Origin: Vagococcus salmoninarum
GTDB taxonomy: Bacteria > Bacillota > Bacilli > Lactobacillales > Vagococcaceae
Assembly: GCF_003987495.1 (NCBI RefSeq)
Contig: NZ_NGJU01000020.1
Location: 1-64,000, forward strand
Length of the DNA: 64,000 bases
Direction of reading: 5' to 3'
The notes below the pieces were generated by a model, which saw only the letters and a list, made by a program, of their open reading frames with translations, made no database searches and had not been told where the DNA came from. Positions 57,844 to 64,000 of this stretch are shown piece after piece (position 1 is the first letter of the stretch; each line of letters starts with the position of its first letter). The translations under genes and the position numbers were made by a program.

Positions 57844-57899
57844 GCTCAAATTAAAAGCTTCAGCCTCTTGTTGACCCTTTTAGTTTGAGTCTGTTTTTT
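57844..57899 (+). terminator. def terminator
   Basis: CTCAAATTAAAAG pairs with CTTTTAGTTTGAG (one wobble) around about 20 nt, then CTGTTTTTT. Confidence 0.75.
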
Positions 57900-57978
57900 C
57901 TAAAGTAGCAACCTTATAATTACCAACTGTTCGCAAAACGATCTTTTCAATATACATCCACTAGGAGGAATCATTTAT

Positions 57979-59979
57979 ATGTTTTACAAAAAGTTACTCA
58001 CTTCTCTTATGCTAACGTCGATTTTGTCATTAGCTTTGACACCATTACTCGCCTTAGCAGAGGAGCAACCTCAATCAACTGAAGCTACGGAAATCTCTAG
58101 GGAGTTCAGCGACTCATCCATACTGGCAGAGTCACTACCTGAATTAATCTTGCCATCTGAAAGTGATGTATCAGAAACCGCCTCTCAATCTGAGGAGAAT
58201 GCTGCTGAGTCTTATGAAGAATTACCTAGCTCCGAGTCTACTGAACAAGCAGAAAGTCACTCGCTAGATTCAGAAGAAGATGAGGAAGACACTTATTTAT
58301 CTCCAATCATTACGGAAGACAATCAAAGTAGCCTAGGTTCATCTCTGAAAACTGGCATGCGCTCTTTTTCTCGAGCTGACACTCGACTTGCCTGGGACCA
58401 ATCAAAATTACCACGGACGGATTTTATCGATGTCTCTTCGCACCAAGGGAACATCTCTGTCGCCGAGTACAACAACTTGAAAAAATATGGGGTTTCTGGT
58501 GTCGTCGTAAAATTAACTGAAAGTACTTCTTACCGTAATCCTTACGCTAAAAATCAAATTGATAATGCTAAAGCCGCTGGTTTAAAAGTAAGTGCTTATC
58601 ATTACAGTTGGTTCACGACTAAAAAAAGTGCCGAAGCCGAAGCTAAATATTTTGCTGCTTACGCCAAAGAGTTAAATTTAGGGCCAGATACAGTCATGGT
58701 TAATGATATTGAAGAGCCTAAAATCTTGGACAAAGTCAAAACTGCTGACTCTGTCGCTTTTGCTAACGCCTTGATCAAGACTCATAAATTCAATCAAGTC
58801 ATCCACTATTCATCTTTGTCTTGGTTCAGTTCAGGAAATGGTCCCTTGGACATCCCTCAATTAGGTGGTGCTGCTTCAACTTGGATTGCCCAATATTTGT
58901 ATCAGCCTTCTAAAGATAATTTATTGCATCAAACAGCTAGTGCTTGGCAATGGTCTTCTCAAATGTTATTCCCTGGAGAAAAACGGGTCCTTGACGTTAA
59001 CATTGATTACAATGGACGTTTTTCAAAAAAAGTTACTTTAACGCCACAAGGTCCTTATATTCCTTTTAATAAATACGTTAATATTAGTAACGCTAATGAT
59101 AGTGTCTATTCTAATTTCAATTGGAAAGAACGTTATAAATCTTCAACGATTCATAAAAAAACCTATTTAGCCAAAGGTAAGTACGATCACATTAACGGCA
59201 ATGTCTATTACTCTATTTATGATTCAAAAGATAATTGGATGGGCTATATTAATAGTCAGTCAACTACGATTACTGATGCCCACGGGTCCTATATTCCTTT
59301 AAATCGATATGTCAGTATTACTCGTGACAATAACCCTCTCTGGTCAAACTTCAATTGGAAACAGAAGGGCTCCTCAAAAGGGATTTATAACAAAACACTT
59401 TTAGCAAAAGGTGAATATCGCCATTATAATGGTTCTACTTATTACTCTCTTTATGACTCAAAGAACGTCTGGCTAGGTTACATTCATAACGGCGCTACTA
59501 AGCTGACGACTGCTAACGGACTGCTCAGTGCTCATAGTCAATATGTGACTGTGAAAAGCCCTAACTACAAAACCTGGGCTGATTTTTCCGGCACTCAACA
59601 GGGAACCACTACTAACATGAATAATAAAACTTATCTTGTTAAAGGTGCTAACCATACTTTTAAAGGCCCTGTTTATTACTCCTTATATGACGCTAAAGGG
59701 AAATGGTTCGGTTTATTAAACAAAAATGCCACAAAACCAGCTGCTCCTCAAGGTCCTTATCAGAGTTTCAACAAGTCAGTCACAATTACTAATAAAAATT
59801 ATGCCTTATGGTCTAATTTCAATTGGAAACGTAAGCCGAATTCAAATGGCCTTTACAATAAAAAATTTATCGCCAAAGGCCTATACAAACACACCAATGG
59901 CTCAACTTATTACTCTCTTTATGACTCAAAGGACGTTTGGCGCGGATACATCAACAGCGCTTCAACTAAACTTAACTAA
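57979..59979 (+). CDS. Secreted GH25 muramidase with four C-terminal repeats
   Basis: A 666-residue exported lysozyme. It has a signal peptide ending near LLALAEE (about 1-28) and an acidic Ser/Glu-rich region (29-135). The GH25 domain (about 150-350) has FIDVSSHQG and the catalytic acids in MVNDIEEP. Four GW/SH3b-like repeats of about 77 residues start near 357, 434, 512 and 590; each contains NFNWK (or a variant), YYSxYDSK and a G-Y-I-type end. The repeats probably bind the cell wall. It cleaves MurNAc-GlcNAc bonds. No transmembrane or LPXTG anchor. SD AGGAGG. Confidence 0.9.
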   Translation: MFYKKLLTSLMLTSILSLALTPLLALAEEQPQSTEATEISREFSDSSILAESLPELILPSESDVSETASQSEENAAESYEELPSSESTEQAESHSLDSEEDEEDTYLSPIITEDNQSSLGSSLKTGMRSFSRADTRLAWDQSKLPRTDFIDVSSHQGNISVAEYNNLKKYGVSGVVVKLTESTSYRNPYAKNQIDNAKAAGLKVSAYHYSWFTTKKSAEAEAKYFAAYAKELNLGPDTVMVNDIEEPKILDKVKTADSVAFANALIKTHKFNQVIHYSSLSWFSSGNGPLDIPQLGGAASTWIAQYLYQPSKDNLLHQTASAWQWSSQMLFPGEKRVLDVNIDYNGRFSKKVTLTPQGPYIPFNKYVNISNANDSVYSNFNWKERYKSSTIHKKTYLAKGKYDHINGNVYYSIYDSKDNWMGYINSQSTTITDAHGSYIPLNRYVSITRDNNPLWSNFNWKQKGSSKGIYNKTLLAKGEYRHYNGSTYYSLYDSKNVWLGYIHNGATKLTTANGLLSAHSQYVTVKSPNYKTWADFSGTQQGTTTNMNNKTYLVKGANHTFKGPVYYSLYDAKGKWFGLLNKNATKPAAPQGPYQSFNKSVTITNKNYALWSNFNWKRKPNSNGLYNKKFIAKGLYKHTNGSTYYSLYDSKDVWRGYINSASTKLN

Positions 59980-59990
59980 ATAATGATAGC

Positions 59991-60030
59991 AAAAGACCAA
60001 CTCCTTTTTAATAGCAGGAGTTGGTCTTTT
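59991..60030. terminator. Bidirectional terminator
   Basis: AAAAGACCAACTCCT pairs with AGGAGTTGGTCTTTT, a perfect 15-bp stem shared by the convergent muramidase and HAD genes. Confidence 0.85.
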
Positions 60031-60034
60031 GTAT

Positions 60035-60811
60035 TTAAATTAAGCCATGAGCTTTAGCTGCATGCCAAATGCCATCTTCATCATTGCTTTTTGTTACATA
60101 ATTAGCAAAGCCTTTAACATAGTCTGTGGCATTGCCCATGGCGATTCCTAGTCCGGCTAATTTCAACATTTCAATGTCATTTTCACCATCACCAAACACA
60201 ATCATGTCTTGACTTGTAAAACCATGAATTTTAGCGATTTTATCTAAGGTGACCGCTTTAGAACCATTAATCGGTACTGCATCCATGGCCTCATCACCCC
60301 AACGAGTAAAGCGAATTTTTTCAAAGTTGGTCGCTAATTCCCCTTCTTCTGCTCGACCACAAAAAAGAATTGCCTGATAAATTGCCTCTTCTTTATCAAT
60401 ATCAAAATCATATGACGGCTTTTCTGGATTAAATTTCTCTTGCATCTCACGATTATAAGGATGAATAAAAGGCCCTTGTTGTTTGACCTCGTCCATAGTT
60501 TGGTACAATAGATCAATCTTTTTTTCACTCGCTAACTCAACTAATTTTTTCAATTCAACTTTATCTAAGGGATTACTATGAACTTGCTTATGATCAACAA
60601 ACGCATAGGCCCCATTACATAAAACATAGTTTTCAAAATTAAAGTCTTTAATGACGCCTTTAGTTGTCGGTAGACTGCGACCAGTCGCAATTGTCACAAA
60701 ATGGCCTGCTCGTTGTAACTTGCTGATTACTTCTAAACTACTTGCTAGCCCTTCTTGATCTGAGTTTAACAAAGTCCCATCGATATCAAATGCAATTAAT
60801 TTTCTAGTCAC
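60035..60811 (-). CDS. Cof-type HAD-IIB phosphatase
   Basis: A 258-residue sugar-phosphatase-like HAD protein. Motif I is AFDIDGTLLNSD (D9, D11), motif II ATGRS, the motif III lysine lies in NGSKAVTLDKIA, and motif IV is FGDGENDIEML. The C2B cap (about 85-190) assigns it to the Cof/YkrA group. The substrate is not identifiable. Confidence 0.88.
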   Translation of the reverse strand: MTRKLIAFDIDGTLLNSDQEGLASSLEVISKLQRAGHFVTIATGRSLPTTKGVIKDFNFENYVLCNGAYAFVDHKQVHSNPLDKVELKKLVELASEKKIDLLYQTMDEVKQQGPFIHPYNREMQEKFNPEKPSYDFDIDKEEAIYQAILFCGRAEEGELATNFEKIRFTRWGDEAMDAVPINGSKAVTLDKIAKIHGFTSQDMIVFGDGENDIEMLKLAGLGIAMGNATDYVKGFANYVTKSNDEDGIWHAAKAHGLI

Positions 60812-60840
60812 TATCCTTGCCGCCTACTTTCTTAAACTGA

Positions 60841-61479
60841 TTATAAGTATTTACTGCCTTCTGTTGTTGCTAGTTTACTGAGCTCGTTATTTTTAATAAA
60901 GGCTTTGACCCAATGTGGATCCGTTTTACTGTACTGTCTTAAAGACCATCCGATGGCTTTTTGAATAAAAAATTCATCTGTTTCCCGATCTTTTAAAATA
61001 GCTTTCTGTAACAACACTAAGCTAGTTTGTTCCTTAGCTAATAGTTGGAGGTTAATCCCGACCCGTCTTTGCCAAAAATCCTGACTGTGATAAAAGTGCT
61101 CGAAAATCGGTAATAACTCTTCTGGATAGTTCTTCACACGTAACCAAAAAAATTTACGCCAAGCATCCACACTGTCCCACCAAGCTTTTTTAGAAACATA
61201 ATCAGCTAAACTCAACACTTCTGTTAAGCTAAACCGTTTCACGTTAGCAATGGCTGTATCAATTCCAATATACTGATATTCTCGTTCCGGTAACTGATAG
61301 TACTCGGCAATCGTCCCTAAAACTTCACTAGTAGTCAGTTGACGACTGTCTTGAATGGCAGCTTTTGAAAGAGCTTTGCGCTCTGGAGCTTGTAAGCCCA
61401 GAAAAGGAAAGTGATTCTTCATATAACGGGCCATCTGTTCTTGATTGGCTGGATTGACTGGTAAATTATTAATAATCAT
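60841..61479 (-). CDS. AlkD-like DNA alkylation repair protein
   Basis: A 212-residue all-helical HEAT-like protein. KKAWWDSVDAW matches the WWD(T/S)VD motif of AlkD glycosylases, with aromatic and acidic residues lining the DNA face. AlkD removes N3- and N7-alkylpurines without base flipping. It is upstream of the HAD gene by 29 nt and could share its transcript. Activity inferred by family. Confidence 0.85.
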   Translation of the reverse strand: MIINNLPVNPANQEQMARYMKNHFPFLGLQAPERKALSKAAIQDSRQLTTSEVLGTIAEYYQLPEREYQYIGIDTAIANVKRFSLTEVLSLADYVSKKAWWDSVDAWRKFFWLRVKNYPEELLPIFEHFYHSQDFWQRRVGINLQLLAKEQTSLVLLQKAILKDRETDEFFIQKAIGWSLRQYSKTDPHWVKAFIKNNELSKLATTEGSKYL

Positions 61480-61498
61480 CGGATTAACCTACCTTTCT

Positions 61499-62203
61499 TT
61501 AAAAGAAACTAGAAAACAATTGTAACACTAAGGGCGCGACGAAGACAGTCACGATTCCAGTAACGCCAATTGCTAAACCTGACATCGCTCCTTCAACTTC
61601 GCCAATTTCCATCGCTTTAGCAGTCCCTATGGCATGGGCAGACGTGCCAATGGCAATGCCTTTCGCCACAGGTTCGTCAATTCTAGCTACTTTGAGAATC
61701 GTCGGTGCTAGTACTGCCCCGATAATTCCAGTAATAATCACAACAATAATCGTAACCGTGACAATTCCCCCCATTTTATCAGCAATTTCAATGGCAATCG
61801 CCGTTGTTACAGACTTTGGCATAATTGAGGCTGTCAGTTTTTTATTATAAGCGAACAAAACTGCTAAGCTTGCTGTCAAAAAGGTACTAAACACTGTCCC
61901 GACAATAATCCCTGTTAAAATTGAACGATAGTGATGTTTTAATAAATGAACTGATTTATATAAGGGGATTGCTAATGCCACCGTAGCTGGGGCAATTAAC
62001 ATGTTTAAAATACTGCCACCACGGTAATAATCATCATAATTAACACCGCTCACCTTTAATATCAGGATTACTATTAAAATGGAGACGATTAAGGGATTCA
62101 ACAGTGGGGATTTCAATTTCAACGCTAAACGGCGGGCGCTGAGAAAGACCCCAATTGATAAAATCAAACCAAATAAAGGATTACTCGTCAATTCTTGTAA
62201 CAT
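61499..62203 (-). CDS. lrgB: LrgB family protein
   Basis: A 234-residue polytopic membrane protein. MPKSVTTAIAIEI and GIAIGTSAHAIGTAKAMEIGEVEGAMSGLAIGVTG are LrgB/CidB signatures. With LrgA it forms the holin/antiholin-like or pyruvate-transport system. It overlaps lrgA by 23 nt, with its own SD (GGAGGGG). Confidence 0.92.
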   Translation of the reverse strand: MLQELTSNPLFGLILSIGVFLSARRLALKLKSPLLNPLIVSILIVILILKVSGVNYDDYYRGGSILNMLIAPATVALAIPLYKSVHLLKHHYRSILTGIIVGTVFSTFLTASLAVLFAYNKKLTASIMPKSVTTAIAIEIADKMGGIVTVTIIVVIITGIIGAVLAPTILKVARIDEPVAKGIAIGTSAHAIGTAKAMEIGEVEGAMSGLAIGVTGIVTVFVAPLVLQLFSSFF

Positions 62204-62588
62204 CAGCTTTCCCCTCCTTCGTCTTTAAATCAACATAGTCTCCTTCAAATTTCCGTTTAACGCCTTGGACGACACGGCCGACTAATGCCATCGTTAAACC
62301 CGTCCCGACAATCGTAATTAATAGTAAGCTCCACCATGTCTCTCTAATGACTGGAAAGAAAACCATGATCCCGACTCCTGCTGGTAAAAAGAAAATACTT
62401 AAATTTTCTAATAAGAAAGTTCCAACCGTTTCGACTGCTTCCACTTTAATCACCTTTAAACATAGGGCGCCGAATAAAAGTAACATGCCAATGACACTGC
62501 CAGGGATTGGCAGATGAGCCCCTTTTGAGATAATTTCTCCTAAAAATGTAAAACTAATAATGTATAAAAACTGCTTAAATAATTTCAT
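62181..62588 (-). CDS. lrgA: LrgA/CidA family protein
   Basis: A 135-residue protein with four helices (holin-like). HLPIPGSVIGMLLLFGAL and FLLENLSIFFLPAGVGIM are family signatures. The ATG at 62588 follows GGAGG at 8 nt; an in-frame TTG upstream overlaps the SD. It is first in lrgAB. An inverted repeat upstream may be its operator. Confidence 0.92.
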   Translation of the reverse strand: MKLFKQFLYIISFTFLGEIISKGAHLPIPGSVIGMLLLFGALCLKVIKVEAVETVGTFLLENLSIFFLPAGVGIMVFFPVIRETWWSLLLITIVGTGLTMALVGRVVQGVKRKFEGDYVDLKTKEGKADVTRIDE

Positions 62589-62657
62589 TTTCTTTGCCTC
62601 CAAACTTCACTGCCTATTATATAGGAAATTTAAAGAAATCTAAATCATATTTTCATT

Positions 62658-62682
62658 TTGTTTTCAATATTTATGAAAACAA
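62658..62682. promoter_or_regulatory. Inverted repeat upstream of lrgAB
   Basis: TTGTTTTCA (62658-62666) and TGAAAACAA (62674-62682) are perfect 9-bp arms with a 7-bp spacer, about 70 bp before lrgA. It could be a regulator site (CcpA-like or LytR-like); neither consensus is fully met. Confidence 0.45.
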
Positions 62683-62724
62683 GGCTTTTCTTAAGATTTC
62701 CCTAGGCTTTTATTGCTGATTCTA

Positions 62725-62754
62725 TTGACTTACCGGCGCAAAATAAGGTATACT
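62725..62754 (+). promoter_or_regulatory. rpsD promoter
   Basis: TTGACT (62725-62730), 18-bp spacer, TATACT (62749-62754). Confidence 0.75.
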
Positions 62755-62759
62755 AATCA

Positions 62760-62930
62760 TTGTGTAAAATAAGCAGCGAGAAGATCGGTAGCTCGTCAAC
62801 AGTTTGTCGCCCAAATGTGGTTCAATTGCGTAACTGCGGCTGCAAGGTGAAGATTGAAGGATAAACTGAACGGATACTAAGTTTTCTATTAATTATTTTA
62901 CTCCAAAAAAAACATTATTGGAGGAATTAC
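62760..62930 (+). promoter_or_regulatory. Structured rpsD (S4) leader
   Basis: About 170 nt of leader precede rpsD. They contain short pairing arms (GCAGCGAGAAG, GGTAGCTCGTC, GCGTAACTGCGGCTGC) and no ORF. S4 autoregulation through a leader pseudoknot is known in Firmicutes; position and length fit, but I have not matched the consensus. Confidence 0.6.
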
Positions 62931-62933
62931 ATT

Positions 62934-63545
62934 ATGTCACGTTATACAGGACCAAGTTGGAAAATTTCACGTCGATTAGGTATTTCATTATCAGGAACTG
63001 GTAAAGAATTAGCTCGTCGTCCATACGCACCAGGTCAACACGGACCAAACAGCCGTGGAAAGAAATCTGAGTACGGCTTACAAATGACAGAAAAACAAAA
63101 ATTACGTCACATGTTCGGCATCAACGAACGTCAATTCGTAAACACATTTATTAAAGCTGGTAAAATCAAAGAAGGTAAACACGGTGTTAACTTCATGATC
63201 TTATTAGAACAACGTTTAGATAACGTTGTTTACCAATTAGGCTTAGCGACTACTCGTCGTCAATCTCGCCAATTAGTAAACCACGGTCATATCTTAGTAG
63301 ACGGTAAACGTGTTGATATCCCTTCATACCACGTTGAAGTTGGTCAAGTGATTTCAGTTCGTGAAAAATCTAAAGAATTAGTAATCGTTAAAGGTGCTCT
63401 TGAGTCAGCTCTTGGACGTCCTGGATACATTACTTTTGATGAAGAAAAAATGGAAGGTGGCTTAAGCCGCTTACCTGAACGTGAAGAATTATCACAAGAA
63501 GTTGATGAAGCTTACATCGTTGAGTTCTACAACAAAAAACTATAA
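62934..63545 (+). CDS. rpsD: Ribosomal protein S4
   Basis: A 203-residue primary 16S-binding protein. The N-terminal region ([24 protein letters not shown]) is of the zinc-free type with no cysteine knuckle. The S4 RNA-binding domain (about 93-155) has [27 protein letters not shown]. It is monocistronic, as in many Firmicutes. SD GGAGG. Confidence 0.97.
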   Translation: MSRYTGPSWKISRRLGISLSGTGKELARRPYAPGQHGPNSRGKKSEYGLQMTEKQKLRHMFGINERQFVNTFIKAGKIKEGKHGVNFMILLEQRLDNVVYQLGLATTRRQSRQLVNHGHILVDGKRVDIPSYHVEVGQVISVREKSKELVIVKGALESALGRPGYITFDEEKMEGGLSRLPEREELSQEVDEAYIVEFYNKKL

Positions 63546-63567
63546 GATCCGTTCTTACAGCATTTTC

Positions 63568-63602
63568 AAAACCATTTCTCTTTTGGGAGAAATGGTTTTT
63601 TT
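63568..63602. terminator. Bidirectional terminator rpsD / comG
   Basis: AAAACCATTTCTC pairs with GAGAAATGGTTTT, with T-runs on the plus strand and As on the left. Confidence 0.82.
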
Positions 63603-63605
63603 TGG

Positions 63606-63971
63606 CTATTTTTTTAATGGCAATCTAACCTCTTCCGTCATTGGGCGATTTTCTAATTGAATTCGGTAGCTGATTTCCTCCTCAGCCACTTCATAAAAAA
63701 CACTGCCCCAATTAAAGTGACTCGCTCCTTGGTATGGCTCTTCACTACTAAATTCTTCTAGGAAAGGAGCTATTTCATAGTAAGTTAGCTGCCACAAGGT
63801 TTTTCTTTGATAAAACTCTTTAATTTGCTGTTGCAGAAAAAGCTCCCGCCGATAAATTCTAAGACTAACAGTTAAACTTAAACTAAAAATGAAAAAAACA
63901 CCTAAAACAGTTGGTAAGATACTCCCTTCATTCTTCTGACACTTGTTGCCATTGGTAAAAAAGACTTTCAT
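63606..63971 (-). CDS. comGG: Competence minor pilin ComGG-like
   Basis: A 121-residue protein. After a short basic leader (MKVFFTNGNKCQKNEGS) comes one hydrophobic helix (about 18-40, ILPTVLGVFFIFSLSLTV), followed by RRELFLQQQIKEFYQRKTLWQLTYYEI. This resembles the ComGG minor pseudopilin of Lactobacillales DNA-uptake pili. The ATG at 63971 has GGAGG upstream. It would be the last gene of the comG operon, whose other genes lie beyond the window. Confidence is moderate because ComGG is poorly conserved. Confidence 0.65.
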   Translation of the reverse strand: MKVFFTNGNKCQKNEGSILPTVLGVFFIFSLSLTVSLRIYRRELFLQQQIKEFYQRKTLWQLTYYEIAPFLEEFSSEEPYQGASHFNWGSVFYEVAEEEISYRIQLENRPMTEEVRLPLKK

Positions 63972-64000
63972 AATGACCTCCGTCACTCATCTCAACTTTA

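Overview
The window is ordinary low-GC Firmicutes chromosome. It carries Shine-Dalgarno-led genes, an intrinsic terminator after almost every transcription unit, an Spx/MecA pair, class Ib plus class III ribonucleotide reductases, dltXABCD, a Bce-type antimicrobial-peptide module and a LicT-controlled beta-glucoside operon. Together with an infC/rpmI/rplT operon behind an L20-type leader and a comG minor pilin, this points to a facultatively anaerobic lactic acid bacterium, most likely Enterococcaceae (Vagococcus- or Enterococcus-like). The genus is inference. I see no prophage, insertion sequence, CRISPR array or rRNA operon, and one tRNA gene.

Layout. 0-7 kb: helD, small membrane or stress proteins, a methyltransferase, ywbE, csbD and a frameshifted membrane acyltransferase. 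7-12 kb: tRNA-Lys(CTT), then nrdHIEF under a strong promoter with an NrdR box. 11.6-14 kb: a divergent LCP-like protein, a lipoprotein with an apparent ATA start, and a YjjG-type nucleotidase. 14-16 kb: an EIIC-like membrane protein and a D-2-hydroxyacid dehydrogenase behind a probable Rex operator. 16-20 kb: mecA, spx, trpS, a second-type clpP and a Nudix hydrolase. 20-27 kb: a glucosaminidase/NlpC-P60 wall hydrolase with a repeat linker, an FUSC-type protein, an M24 peptidase, lipoate ligase with its MBL-fold neighbour, and an M42 aminopeptidase. 27-37.5 kb: the surface-charge and peptide-resistance block, dltXABCD followed by bceAB, an anchored extracytoplasmic protein and bceRS. 37.5-41 kb: nrdDG with an unusual multi-hairpin 3' region and a pair of NrdR boxes.

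41-45 kb: a GH1 glycosidase divergent from a GntR regulator, a LysR regulator and an aldo/keto reductase. 45-48.6 kb: infC-rpmI-rplT, a pRiA4b ORF-3-like protein and a pentapeptide-repeat protein. 48.6-53 kb: RAT/terminator leader, EIIBCA, 6-phospho-beta-glucosidase and licT. 53-57 kb: an XRE regulator, an unlisted small membrane protein with no AUG, then pnp and rpsO. 57-64 kb: def, a GH25 muramidase, a HAD phosphatase, an AlkD-like protein, lrgAB, rpsD with its leader, and comGG.

The observations most worth following are these. (1) A roughly 270-nt multi-hairpin element downstream of nrdG contains two duplicated hairpins that differ by compensatory base changes. (2) Three genes have a good Shine-Dalgarno but ATA, ATT or ATC where ATG is expected. 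(3) A soluble LCP homologue lacks the usual active-site arginines. (4) Many terminators share a GTGAC/GTCAC core, like a dispersed repeat family. (5) Redox and nucleotide regulation (Rex, NrdR) can be read directly from operators.
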